Part shown: positions 37,444 through 46,065 of the stretch, in pieces | How the letters are laid out: the number at the start of each line of letters is the position of its first letter | Numbering within the stretch: position 1 is the stretch's first letter | Assembly (NCBI RefSeq): GCF_020404405.1 | Contig: NZ_JAIZDA010000003.1 | Coordinates: 186,001 to 250,000, forward strand | DNA: 64,000 bases | Source: Novosphingobium sp. FKTRR1 | GTDB taxonomy: Bacteria > Pseudomonadota > Alphaproteobacteria > Sphingomonadales > Sphingomonadaceae | Reading direction: 5' to 3' | The notes under the pieces: model-generated | Told to the model about the DNA's origin: nothing | The model's input: only the letters and a program-made list of their open reading frames with translations | Database searches by the model: none | Position numbers and translations under genes: made by a program

Positions 37444-37913
37444 TCCGGGTGAGGCCGGGCATTCGGCTCGGCCCCGCCAAATATCCGGCGTCGAGCAATG
37501 GTTCGGCACCGATGGTTCAACCAAGTGTGGGACATGATGTGAGCCCGAGAACGAAGCGTCTTTTGGGATCTTGCGTGGCCATGCTGGCTTTGGTCGGCGC
37601 GGCACCCGCGCCAAGGGTGTCCGCTGCGCGCGAGGCTGGCGGCAAGACTTATGCGAAATGGTGCGGTGATTGCCACAGCACGCCCACCGGGCCGGGCAGC
37701 CTGTCGCTACAGCGCAAGTACAATGGCGCGCTGCCTGCCATACTTGACCAACGCACCGATCTCAGCCCCGCATTGATCGCATACGCGGTGCGGCATGGCG
37801 CCTCGTTCATGCCATCGTTTCGCAAGACTGAGATAAGCGACGCCCAAGTAGCTGAAATCGGAGCGTACCTCACAAGTCCGCACCGGAAGCTGACGGACCG
37901 GAACGGCCGATGA
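37440..37913 (+). CDS. c-type cytochrome (PchC-like)
   Basis: One haem-c site, CGDCH, and a distal Met ligand in ASFMPSFRKTEISD, spaced as in the small cytochrome subunit of p-cresol methylhydroxylase. An export signal lies in LLGSCVAMLALVGAAPAPRV. The frame opens at a GTG that overlaps the previous stop; internal starts at 37512 (ATG) or 37539 (GTG) would give a tighter signal peptide and may be the true ones. It overlaps the next gene by 4 bases. With the flavoprotein two genes downstream it should form a periplasmic flavocytochrome and pass substrate electrons to the respiratory chain. Confidence 0.75.
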   Translation: MIRVRPGIRLGPAKYPASSNGSAPMVQPSVGHDVSPRTKRLLGSCVAMLALVGAAPAPRVSAAREAGGKTYAKWCGDCHSTPTGPGSLSLQRKYNGALPAILDQRTDLSPALIAYAVRHGASFMPSFRKTEISDAQVAEIGAYLTSPHRKLTDRNGR

Positions 37914-38461
37914 TCACGCGCAGAGCCTTGCTTGGCAACGCGCTGGTCGCAGCGTCGACGATCGGTCCGGCCGGTGCAGCGATTGCGGGCGTGCTTCCGC
38001 CCGGCGTGCAAACGCATCGCGCGATCTCGGCATTGCTGATCGACCGGACGGTCCGGCAGCCGCGCGAATTGTCGGCACTGATTGAAGTAAGCAGGCGAAG
38101 CATGCCCGTTGTCGACCTCACGCTCGATGCCGTCGCGCACAACACGCTGCAGCAATGCCTGCGTGACAGCGAGGCGCTGGTGGGGATCAGTTCGGGCGCA
38201 ACGCTGTTCTGCCTCGAACGGCTGGCCTGGGATCATGGCCATCGCCTGACGGTTCGCGCCGAAGCGAACGGCACCGATTGCAGCTCTTTGCGCAAGGCCG
38301 CTGCTGCATTCCTGAGCGGAGCTCGGCCTGCTGCCGCGCCCGGCCTGTCGCCTCCCGGTGCTTACGCACCGTCGCGGGCGGATGGTGTGGTGCATGTCTG
38401 GATCATCGAAAGGAAGTCGTCGGTGCCATCGGGTCAAACGGGCGCAGCGCAGTGGTCATGA
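37910..38461 (+). CDS. Tat-signal protein of unknown function in the pchX position
   Basis: 183 residues. It begins MITRRALLGNALVAASTIG, a twin-arginine signal ending near AGAAIA. The rest is a ~110-residue domain with Cys at QQCLRD, FCLERL and TDCSSL, then a Pro/Ala-rich tail. No family is recognised. It is overlapped by 4 bases on both sides, between a cytochrome and a flavoprotein. In the known pchACXF operon an uncharacterised gene, pchX, occupies the same place. A maturation or export partner of the flavoprotein, which has no signal of its own, is a reasonable inference. Confidence 0.65.
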   Translation: MITRRALLGNALVAASTIGPAGAAIAGVLPPGVQTHRAISALLIDRTVRQPRELSALIEVSRRSMPVVDLTLDAVAHNTLQQCLRDSEALVGISSGATLFCLERLAWDHGHRLTVRAEANGTDCSSLRKAAAAFLSGARPAAAPGLSPPGAYAPSRADGVVHVWIIERKSSVPSGQTGAAQWS

Positions 38462-40146
38462 AATTGCCGCCCAACGTTTCGCAAGAGGACTTCACCGCTG
38501 CTTTGGCGCAGTTTGCCAAAGTGGTCGGGCAGGAGTGGGTGTTCACCTCCGACGAGGATCTCGAACTCTATCGCGATTCCTATTCGGTGAACTGGGGCGA
38601 AACCGACGAACGAACCGCTTCGGCAGCGCTCGCGCCCGACACGGCCGAGCAAGTGGTCGAGCTGGTCAAGATCGCCAACCGCTATCGCATTGCGATCTAT
38701 CCGATCTCCACCGGCAAGAATTTGGGATATGGTGGCGCGGCGCCCGCGCTTGCGGGCAGTGTGGTGCTCGATCTGAAACGGATGAACCGGATCGTCGAGA
38801 TCGACGAGCGCAACGGTTACGTCGTGGTCGAACCGGGGGTCAGTTATTTCGACCTCTACCAGCATATTCAGGACAAGGGTCTGAAGCTGTGGATCGATTG
38901 CCCAAGTCCGGGCTGGGGCAGCGTTTTGGGCAATGCGCTGGACGGTGGGGTCGGCGTGACGCTTGCCCCCTATCGCAGCCATTTTGACGCACAATGCGGC
39001 ATCGAGGTCGTGCTTCCGAACGGCCGGATGATGCGCACCGGCATGGGCGCGATGCCCGGTGCCAAGACCTGGCAACAATTCAAGCCGGGTTTCGGGCCGC
39101 GCATCGACGGGCTGTTCAAGCAGTCCAACTATGGCGTGGTCACCAAGATGGGCTTCTGGCTCATGCCGCCGCCCGAAAACATTGCCACCGGCATCGTTAC
39201 GGTGCCGAACTACCGGGACATCATCGCGCTGGTCGACACGATCGGCCGACTTGAACAGAGCAAGATCGTTCAGGGCTTGTGGACGCTGTCGAGCCCGACG
39301 CTGGGGACGCGTGGCGATGCGGCGCATGAAGCGGGGCCACCCAAGCCGGCCGATCCAGCCATCTTCGCCATCCTCAGCGATCCTGCCGGTGTCGACATGG
39401 CCAAGCTCGAGAGCGCGGCCAGCGCTTCGGGCACGCCGTTCTGGTCCGCCGAATTCAACCTCTATGGCCCCAGGCGGCTGATCGAGGCACAGTGGGATTG
39501 CATCTGCGAGGCGCTGGGCAAGATTCCGGGCGCACGGTGCAAACTCAACCCGGTACGGCCCTTGCCGCTCCCGGCAGAGGAGCTGGCTGGCTTGTTCGAC
39601 ACCGGCCCCCTTGGTATCCCGTCGTTGCGGACATTCAGCCTCGGCCCGATGGTCTCCTATGACGGAGAGGATGTTGTCGGGCACGTTTTCTTCTCGCCGG
39701 TGATCCCGCGTACCGGCGAAGCCGCGATCGAGGCGATGGAAGTGTTTGCCGCGATCACCCGCAAGTACCGACTGCCGGGTCCACCGCTGCAGTTTCCGTC
39801 GGCGATTTTCGAGCGCGCCTTCCTGTTCGCCGTCGGCCTGCCGGTGACACGCTCCGCCACCGTCAACGCGAAGATCCGAGGGATCATCCGCGAACTGGTC
39901 GAAATCTCAACGGCGCGCGGATGGGGCGAATATCGCACTGCGCCGGCTTTCTTCGACCTGATCATGGGCACCTATTCCTACAACGACCATGCGCTGCGGG
40001 ACTTTCTCGAAACGATCAAGGACGCGGTCGATCCGAACGGGATCATGTCCCCGGGACGCTACGCGATCCGTTCGGGTCATTCGCGTGGCGGATCGGGTTA
40101 CCCCGCAGGCACCACCGATCAAATTCAAAAAGCGAGCATGCAATGA
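38458..40146 (+). CDS. 4-cresol dehydrogenase / vanillyl-alcohol-oxidase-type flavoprotein (PchF-like)
   Basis: 562 residues. The FAD-binding PCMH domain carries YPISTGKNLGYGGAAP, the hallmark of 4-cresol dehydrogenase, eugenol hydroxylase and vanillyl-alcohol oxidase, then VVEPGVSYFDLYQHI and CPSPGWGSVLGNALDGGVG. The C-terminal cap and DPNGIMSPGRYAI end the protein as in the family. It should oxidise the benzylic carbon of a para-alkylphenol through a quinone methide, giving electrons to the upstream cytochrome. No signal peptide is present. The ATG overlaps the previous stop, and its own stop overlaps the next ATG. The substrate may be 4-cresol, a longer alkylphenol or a phenylpropanoid. 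Confidence 0.88.
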   Translation: MKLPPNVSQEDFTAALAQFAKVVGQEWVFTSDEDLELYRDSYSVNWGETDERTASAALAPDTAEQVVELVKIANRYRIAIYPISTGKNLGYGGAAPALAGSVVLDLKRMNRIVEIDERNGYVVVEPGVSYFDLYQHIQDKGLKLWIDCPSPGWGSVLGNALDGGVGVTLAPYRSHFDAQCGIEVVLPNGRMMRTGMGAMPGAKTWQQFKPGFGPRIDGLFKQSNYGVVTKMGFWLMPPPENIATGIVTVPNYRDIIALVDTIGRLEQSKIVQGLWTLSSPTLGTRGDAAHEAGPPKPADPAIFAILSDPAGVDMAKLESAASASGTPFWSAEFNLYGPRRLIEAQWDCICEALGKIPGARCKLNPVRPLPLPAEELAGLFDTGPLGIPSLRTFSLGPMVSYDGEDVVGHVFFSPVIPRTGEAAIEAMEVFAAITRKYRLPGPPLQFPSAIFERAFLFAVGLPVTRSATVNAKIRGIIRELVEISTARGWGEYRTAPAFFDLIMGTYSYNDHALRDFLETIKDAVDPNGIMSPGRYAIRSGHSRGGSGYPAGTTDQIQKASMQ

Positions 40147-40610
40147 CTCATCACGCGCAAAGCAGAATAGGCAAATGGAAGCTGGCGGTCGCCGCTGTGG
40201 CGACACTGTGGGGCCCGACAGCGCAGGCGCACCATTCGTTCGGCAAGTTCGACATGGCCAGACTTGTGACCGTGCAGGGCACCGTCCGTGAATGGACCTG
40301 GGCCAATCCGCACACCTGGCTGATCGTGGTGGTCCGCCGGGCCAACGGCACGACCGAGCAATGGTCGCTGGTCGGGTCGAGCCCTAACATGATGAGCCGG
40401 TGGGGCTGGAACGCGGCGGACATCAAGCCCGGTGACAAGCTGACCATCGACATCCACCCCGGACGCGACGGCCAGACCATCGGGGCGATGCAGACCATCT
40501 TTCTGGCGAACGGCAAAGTGCTGGCCGATCCTGCCGGTTCGACCGGGCAGGCCCTCGCCGGTGGCCCCAGCCGACTGCCCACCAAGCCACAGGGACAACC
40601 CTACAAATGA
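40143..40610 (+). CDS. secreted DUF6152-like protein, copy 2
   Basis: 155 residues. The signal peptide ends PTAQA and the predicted mature N-terminus is HHSFGKFDMARL. The domain continues VTVQGTVREWTWANPHTWLI and SRWGWNAADIKPGDKLTIDI, closely like copy 1. Its ATG overlaps the flavoprotein stop and its stop overlaps the next ATG, so it is translated in step with the flavocytochrome. That suggests a role in the same periplasmic process. Confidence 0.75.
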   Translation: MTHHAQSRIGKWKLAVAAVATLWGPTAQAHHSFGKFDMARLVTVQGTVREWTWANPHTWLIVVVRRANGTTEQWSLVGSSPNMMSRWGWNAADIKPGDKLTIDIHPGRDGQTIGAMQTIFLANGKVLADPAGSTGQALAGGPSRLPTKPQGQPYK

Positions 40611-41479
40611 TCGAGCTCACACGATCCACCGGCCGGACGGTTGCGATCCGTACCGTTTCGGGCAGCCTCTGCTCGTTTGCCGCACTGATGCTGGTCCCGC
40701 AGGCAGCGCAAGCGCAGGACGCAGCGGTGCCGCGGACGGCCGAACAGCAAGCCGCGACCTGGCAGGAAATCGCCCGTCAGCCCGACTTCTGGCAAGGCAC
40801 CTGGCAATCGATCAGCCCGATCGCGGACGATTTCTCCAAGACCCCGGACTACACGCCTGCAGCGCTCGAGTACATCAAGCGATACAAGCCGGCCGAGGAC
40901 AGCCCGTTCACGAACTGCAAACCGCTGGGAATGCCGTTCGTGCAGAACATCGGCGGGATGCCGATGAAGTTTTTCCAGTCCCCTGGCATGATTGCGGTCT
41001 ACATCGAATCCTCAGGGATGACGCGCTTCATCCACACCGACGGGCGTAAGCATAGCGAGCAGCCCAATCCCAGCTATCTGGGCGAGTCCATCGGCCACTG
41101 GGAGGGCGACACGCTGGTTGTCGATACTACCGGCCTTGCGGCAGACACGATCTTCCAGATGGGAACACTTCCCGCCAGCCAGCTGCGTGACGGTGACCAT
41201 TCGCCGCTCGCCAGCGTCATCTTCGGGAAGCACGGGCCCAACCTTCGGTTGGTCGAACGGCTGCGGTTGATCGACTTCAACACGCTCGAACTGCAACTGA
41301 CGATCTACGACGATACGATCTTCAAGCAGCCCTACAGTCCCGTCCCGCGCCGGTTTTTGCGCGGGATCGAGCAGCGCAACGAGCCGCAGGAATGGGCCTG
41401 CACCGATAACCGCGACTATTTCGACGAGGCCACGGGCAAACTTGAAATCAACGTGAAGGACAAGGCCCAGGGTCGCTGA
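40607..41479 (+). CDS. secreted protein of unknown function, GHWEGDTLVVD family, copy 2
   Basis: 290 residues with a signal peptide ending AAQAQ. Shared blocks with copy 1: FWQGTWQSISPI, a Cys in FTNCKPLGMP, MIAVYIESSGMTRFIHTDG, PSYLGESIGHWEGDTLVVD, and LRLVERLRLIDFNTLELQLT. It is last in the long operon and is followed by an intrinsic terminator. Overlap with the DUF6152 gene (ATGA) repeats the pairing seen at 35470-36773 and 49512-50658. Confidence 0.7.
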   Translation: MIELTRSTGRTVAIRTVSGSLCSFAALMLVPQAAQAQDAAVPRTAEQQAATWQEIARQPDFWQGTWQSISPIADDFSKTPDYTPAALEYIKRYKPAEDSPFTNCKPLGMPFVQNIGGMPMKFFQSPGMIAVYIESSGMTRFIHTDGRKHSEQPNPSYLGESIGHWEGDTLVVDTTGLAADTIFQMGTLPASQLRDGDHSPLASVIFGKHGPNLRLVERLRLIDFNTLELQLTIYDDTIFKQPYSPVPRRFLRGIEQRNEPQEWACTDNRDYFDEATGKLEINVKDKAQGR

Positions 41480-41510
41480 CACGTCGCGATCGTTCAGCAA
41501 CCGCCAGAAG

Positions 41511-41550
41511 AAAGGGCTTGTCGCGATCGTCGCGGCAGGCCCTTTTCGTT
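41511..41550 (+). terminator. intrinsic terminator of the flavocytochrome operon
   Basis: AAAGGGC (41511-41517) pairs with GCCCTTT (41539-41545), with an inner CGCG/CGCG stem, and TTTTCGTTT follows. It lies 32 bp after the last stop. Confidence 0.7.
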
Positions 41551-41691
41551 TGTGGCGCAAACTCATGAGGCAGGCGTTCGAGGTTCGAAGCAAAACGGCC
41601 CAGTGCAAGGCGGTGAGGGAACTTGCCGGCCCGCCTATGGACCCTCCTGACATCCCCCAGCCCTGACACCCCCCCAGCCCATTCCAGCCAA

Positions 41692-41757
41692 AGCGCCGAG
41701 GCTCTGATCAGGCCGTCCCTCCCCCCGAAGGGACGGACCTGTCGAAGCCTCGGCGCT
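41692..41757. repeat. large two-stem palindrome between convergent genes
   Basis: AGCGCCGAGGCT (41692-41703) is the exact reverse complement of AGCCTCGGCGCT (41746-41757). Inside it CCGTCCCT (41713-41720) pairs with AGGGACGG (41729-41736). The element sits between the flavocytochrome operon and the TonB receptor, which run towards each other. It may be a bidirectional terminator or a REP-type element; CTTCGACAGG on its minus strand resembles the core of palindromic repeats common in related genomes. Confidence 0.65.
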
Positions 41758-41812
41758 GGTGCTGTCCATTGCCGGGCAGCGAGGCGGGTCACCTCACAAC
41801 CCGGCACGGACC

Positions 41813-44041
41813 TCAATATCGGGCGGTGACGATGATCCCGAACGTCCGCGGATCGCTCAGCGTGTTGGACGAAACTGCCACGATTGGCGGATTGCCGGGG
41901 AAGACATTGGCGATGTTCCAGTTGTCAGGCAGGTACCGCTCGTTGAAAAGATTGCGGACGTAGCCGGTGATCGTGAGGTGTGATCCAAGTTCCAGCCTCG
42001 CGTTCAGGTCGGCAAGCGCCTTGGCGGGAACGCGAACGTAGGGTGCGCCGCCAAAATCCGCCATCTGCACGGTGATCCGCGAACTGTCGTGTTCCGAAAC
42101 GTAGCGGACAGCACCACGCAGCACGAGCGTTGCCGTGTCGCTGATGTTCACACGGTGGTCGTAAGAACCGGTGATCTGTACCGGAGGTGCCGGCGAGATG
42201 GTGTGGGTGGAGAAGAACTGCGCAAATGCGCCGAAATCGCCATAGCGCGCGTGGGTGTAGGAACCGTTCAGGCCGAACGTGCCGTTTGCCCAGGGGCGGG
42301 CCTGCACTTCCAGTTCGGCGCCGTAGGTCTTTACCGGAACCGTGATCGTCTGGAAGATACGGATCGGTCCCGGCGGTGCGATGTTGATGCCAGCGGTCTG
42401 ATAGCCGCCGTACACGTTGTAGAACCCCGACGCGTTGATCTGCAGGCGATTGTTCAGGAACCGGTTCTTTGTGCCGATTTCGTAGGTCGTCAGCGTCTGA
42501 TCCTTGAGGATCTGCGTGGTGGGTGTGCCCAGCGCATTCTGGGTCAAGGACTTGTCGCCCGGCGAGAAGCCGGTGGCAATCGACGCATAAATCAGGTTCT
42601 GCGCCGACAGGTCATGTTCGAGACGCGCCTTGTAGGTCACGTTGTTGAACGTGGCGAGGCGGTCGGTTCCGGCCAGCGATTGGGTGATCCCGATGACGCT
42701 GGTATAATCCTGATCGATTTCGATCTTGGTGTGATCGTACCGGATACCGGCGGTCAGTCGCGTCGAAGGCGTGAACGCATACGTTCCTTCGGCAAACACG
42801 CCGGCGGCGGTGGTGACCTTGTGGGTGTTCGACTTGAACACATAAGCACCAGCCGGCGGAATGTCATAGCTGAACAGATTGTTGATTTCGCTCAAGGAAT
42901 TCCGATAATACAGGAAGCCAGCCTGCCACCGGAACTTTGCATCCGCATCGCTGTTCCGCAGCCGCACTTCATGAGTCATGAAGTTGTCCTTGGGGGTCGA
43001 AACGAAGTTGTCGATGTTGGGGCCGCCGGGCGAAACGCGGGCGACCGCCGTCGTGTACTGATACCAGGTGCGGTAAGCCGGAATGTAGGTCAGCGTCACC
43101 GGGCCGAGGTCGACGTTGAAGTTGGCCCAATACTGCCGGAAATGGTTCTTGCCGGTGCCCACGGCTTGCGGCTGGAACACGAAATCGGTCGGGGAGTTGC
43201 GTTGCGAGATCGCGACGCCACCCGATTGGGTGTCATTGAATTCCTGAGCATAGCCGAGCAGGGCGGAGAAATTGTCGGTCGGCGTCCACAGCAGCTTGGC
43301 CCGGAAGCTCGTGCTTTTGCGGGCATCGCCTTGCGTGGCGTAATACCCGTCGCGCTCGAAATGGTTTCCGGAAACGCGCAAGGCCAGCTTGCCCTCGACG
43401 ATCGGCAGGTTCGCGCTGCCGGTGAAGTGGCGCAAGTTGTAGTTGCCGAGTTCTGCTGAAACTTCGGCGCCGATGTCCTTCAGGTTCGGATCGTTGGTGT
43501 GGATGGCAACGACACCGGCGGTGGCGCTGCGTCCGTAAAGCGTACCCTGAGGTCCGCGCAGTGCTTCCACCCGACTGATGTCGTATCCGCCGCCTACGCC
43601 GTTGTAGACGTCATCCACGTAAATCGCAGCGGCTGCCGAAGTCGAGGTGGCGCTGCCGCCAACGCCGGAGTTGGACTGAATGCCGCGAATGACCAGACCG
43701 GTCGACGGATTGTCCGTACCGCCTGCTTGCGAGGTGTTGGTGCTGGCCGATGCGCCGCCCGAGATTCCGGGAACGTCTTCGAGGATGTTCTTCAACTCGT
43801 AGCGGCCCTGCGTGAGCAGGTCGTTGCCCGAACGCACGCTGATGGCGGCTGCGGTTCGCTGCGCGGTGTTGAACCTGCGCTCGGCGGTGACGATGATGTC
43901 CTGGATGGCGGCGGTCGGGCCGACTTGCGCGGCGGATGAAGTCGCGTCCGCAGCGGGCGCCGTGCTTTGGGCAACGGCGGTCTGCGATGTGGCTGCACAG
44001 GCAAGCAGCGAAGTCGTCAAAAGGAATTGCGCGCGGTTCAT
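41813..44041 (-). CDS. TonB-dependent outer-membrane receptor
   Basis: 742 residues. A signal peptide (ending TAVAQ) is followed by a TonB-box-like IQDIIVTAERR, the plug domain with NILEDVPGISGG, VIRGIQSNS, DDVYNG and EALRGPQGTLYGRSATAGVV, then a 22-strand barrel ending in an aromatic residue (FGIIVTARY). It belongs to the large FyuA/CirA-like group that sphingomonads use for many non-siderophore substrates. Placed divergently from the aromatic hydroxylase at 44494, it probably imports the pathway substrate. A GCACCTAGCTT motif lies upstream on its own strand. Confidence 0.9.
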   Translation of the reverse strand: MNRAQFLLTTSLLACAATSQTAVAQSTAPAADATSSAAQVGPTAAIQDIIVTAERRFNTAQRTAAAISVRSGNDLLTQGRYELKNILEDVPGISGGASASTNTSQAGGTDNPSTGLVIRGIQSNSGVGGSATSTSAAAAIYVDDVYNGVGGGYDISRVEALRGPQGTLYGRSATAGVVAIHTNDPNLKDIGAEVSAELGNYNLRHFTGSANLPIVEGKLALRVSGNHFERDGYYATQGDARKSTSFRAKLLWTPTDNFSALLGYAQEFNDTQSGGVAISQRNSPTDFVFQPQAVGTGKNHFRQYWANFNVDLGPVTLTYIPAYRTWYQYTTAVARVSPGGPNIDNFVSTPKDNFMTHEVRLRNSDADAKFRWQAGFLYYRNSLSEINNLFSYDIPPAGAYVFKSNTHKVTTAAGVFAEGTYAFTPSTRLTAGIRYDHTKIEIDQDYTSVIGITQSLAGTDRLATFNNVTYKARLEHDLSAQNLIYASIATGFSPGDKSLTQNALGTPTTQILKDQTLTTYEIGTKNRFLNNRLQINASGFYNVYGGYQTAGINIAPPGPIRIFQTITVPVKTYGAELEVQARPWANGTFGLNGSYTHARYGDFGAFAQFFSTHTISPAPPVQITGSYDHRVNISDTATLVLRGAVRYVSEHDSSRITVQMADFGGAPYVRVPAKALADLNARLELGSHLTITGYVRNLFNERYLPDNWNIANVFPGNPPIVAVSSNTLSDPRTFGIIVTARY

Positions 44042-44210
44042 GGATATCCCCCCTTGGCCTGGCCTTCATCGGGCCAGTACGTTCTGATCGTGGCCGAACC
44101 GGCCGTCGAGCCCATCAGAGCCCCGGCATGGTCCGCCCGGTGTGTTTGCCCCCGCCACCACAGGTGACGAAAGCGTCCGCATCTGACCACGTTAGCAACC
44201 GCCTTGGCGC

Positions 44211-44228
44211 AAGCTAGGTGCATCAATT
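44211..44228 (-). promoter_or_regulatory. AAT-N4-GCACCTAGCTT motif, copy 4
   Basis: On the minus strand: AAT TGAT GCACCTAGCTT, about 170 bp before the TonB receptor start and in its direction. The 452-bp spacer 44042-44493 contains this motif, a hairpin with T-run (44254-44284), a TTGAAC-N6-GTCA operator and no gene. Confidence 0.55.
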
Positions 44229-44323
44229 TCGCTCGCTGCTGGCAACCACGGCAGTGCCCGAGAAGGCACCGGGGCCGCTTTTTTGCTGACAGCCGGACAT
44301 GAGTTGACTACATCGGACAATTA

Positions 44324-44339
44324 TGACTGTCTAGTTCAA
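44324..44339 (-). promoter_or_regulatory. TTGAAC-N6-GTCA operator
   Basis: The minus strand reads TTGAACTAGACAGTCA, identical over 16 bases to 24681-24696. It lies 154 bp before the hydroxylase start at 44494 and in the divergent spacer with the TonB receptor. Confidence 0.75.
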
Positions 44340-44493
44340 ATAAGCGAAGGGTTGGGATGAGGGCCGAGGATATCAATCCAAAGCGGTTGCCGCTCCGTGG
44401 GCCCGGGGTGCTGCCGGAAGCCGTGTTCGCCCGCCAACCCAAAGCGGCCGGACCGATGTTTCCGACATTCAATTCCGAAGGAAAAGCTCTGAA

Positions 44494-45975
44494 ATGAAAC
44501 ATGATTTTGACTGTGACCTGCTGGTCGTCGGGCTTGGCCCGGTGGGCGATGCTCTGGCCGCACTTGCCACCATTCAGGGGCTCAAGGTGATCGCGATCGA
44601 CCGGTCGTCCACGATTTTCCCCTTGCCGCGCGCAGCGGTGTTCGATCACGAAATCATGCGCATCTTTCAGGCCATCGGCGTGGCAGAGCGAATCGCTCCG
44701 TTGTGCCGCATTCCCGATCGCTATCAGTTTCTTACCGCCGATCGGCAGGTTCTGCTCGACTTTCCGGTTGCTCCCGTTGGCGCATTTGGCTGGGCTGAAA
44801 CTTACGCCCTGCACCAGCCAGCCGTGGAGCAGGTTCTGCGCGATCGGCTGACCGAACTCGATGTGCAGGTCGAACTCGGGGTGGCCTTCGAGCGCATGGC
44901 GCAGGATGAGGCCGGTGTCACCGTCGATGTGACGGCCGGAGCCGAACCGCGCCAGATCCGTGCGCGCTATGTGGTCGGCTGTGATGGTTCGTGGAGCCCG
45001 GTACGCGAAGCGCTGGGCATCAAGCTGGACGACTACAACTTCGATGAGCCTTGGCTCGTGCTGGACACCATCATCGAAGAGCCGGGCGATTTGCCGATCG
45101 TGTGCCAGCAGCTCTGCGACCCGGAGCGTCCGGTCACGCACATGGCGATGAGCGGCAAGCGGTTTCGCTGGGAGTTCATGCTGAAGCCGGGTGAAAGCCC
45201 CGAGGAGATGCTCGACGATGCGCGAATCCGCGCCCTTCTTGAGCCGTGGGACTGCGTCGAGCGCATCGCGATCGAGCGCAAGGCGGTGTACCGCTTCCAC
45301 GCGCTGGTCGCTGAAAAGTGGCGCGTCGGTCGCATTCTGATCGCGGGCGATGCCGCGCACCAGATGCCGCCGTTTGCGGGGCAAGGCATGTGCTCGGGCA
45401 TTCGTGACGCGGCCAACCTTGCGTGGAAGCTGGGCGCGGTGATCCGGGCGGAGGCGGACGAGGCAATCCTCGACACCTACCAGCAGGAGCGTGAACCCCA
45501 CGTTCGCGCGATCATCGCCACAGCGATCGCGATGGGCCAGATCGTGTGTCTGCTCGATCCGGCGGCGGCCGAAGGGCGCAACCAGGCGATGCTGGCGCGC
45601 AAGGCTTCGGGAGCGCAGGACGTGTCGGTGGCGTATCCGGACCTTGTGGACGGGTTCCTGACGCGCACCCCCCATGCCGGTGCGTTGTTCCCCCAGCCAC
45701 GGGCTGCAGACGGCGAACTGCTCGATGCGGTTTGCGGGAACGGGCCCGTGCTCGTGACCCGCTCGGACGCGCAAGTTCGGGATCGATCGGTTCGAGCCAT
45801 CAGCCTTGACGCCCCTGAGATCGCGAAGTTCGCCGCGCCGCTTGGCCAATGGCTTGCGGCCGCGGCGGCTGATGCCGTGCTGATCCGGCCTGACCGCCAT
45901 GTTTTCGGCACGGGCAATCCGGACGAACTGCAGGACGCCTGGCGCGCCATGGCCGGAAAGACCGCCGTCGGCTGA
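44494..45975 (+). CDS. FAD-dependent aromatic hydroxylase (MhpA/PheA-like)
   Basis: 493 residues, paralogous to 12420-13907. The FAD motif is LLVVGLGPVGDALAALA (GLGPVG), then AIDRSS, the DG motif VVGCDGSWSPVREA, the GD motif LIAGDAAHQMPPFAGQG and IRDAANLAWKLG. It should hydroxylate a phenolic intermediate to a catechol for the extradiol dioxygenase at 33232. Followed 90 bp later by the acetoacetate-decarboxylase-family gene, probably in one operon. The upstream operator is shared with the dioxygenase operon and the FAH gene at 24835, linking consecutive pathway steps. Confidence 0.88.
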   Translation: MKHDFDCDLLVVGLGPVGDALAALATIQGLKVIAIDRSSTIFPLPRAAVFDHEIMRIFQAIGVAERIAPLCRIPDRYQFLTADRQVLLDFPVAPVGAFGWAETYALHQPAVEQVLRDRLTELDVQVELGVAFERMAQDEAGVTVDVTAGAEPRQIRARYVVGCDGSWSPVREALGIKLDDYNFDEPWLVLDTIIEEPGDLPIVCQQLCDPERPVTHMAMSGKRFRWEFMLKPGESPEEMLDDARIRALLEPWDCVERIAIERKAVYRFHALVAEKWRVGRILIAGDAAHQMPPFAGQGMCSGIRDAANLAWKLGAVIRAEADEAILDTYQQEREPHVRAIIATAIAMGQIVCLLDPAAAEGRNQAMLARKASGAQDVSVAYPDLVDGFLTRTPHAGALFPQPRAADGELLDAVCGNGPVLVTRSDAQVRDRSVRAISLDAPEIAKFAAPLGQWLAAAAADAVLIRPDRHVFGTGNPDELQDAWRAMAGKTAVG

Positions 45976-46065
45976 ACGTCCATCCTGCTTACCCGGCAAG
46001 TGTCAGGATCCGCCCGATGCGCCGGACTTCATTTCTGTTCCCAACGACCAAACTGGAGTTGTCAG

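Noticed and set aside
44254..44284. hairpin GTGCC/GGCAC followed by a T-run read as a terminator
   Set aside because: No gene ends upstream on the plus strand, so a terminator has nothing to stop; the stem is only five base pairs. Left as an unexplained element of the divergent spacer.
44308..45999. 563-residue minus-strand frame
   Set aside because: Antisense to the FAD hydroxylase, whose GxGxxG, DG and GD motifs are intact.
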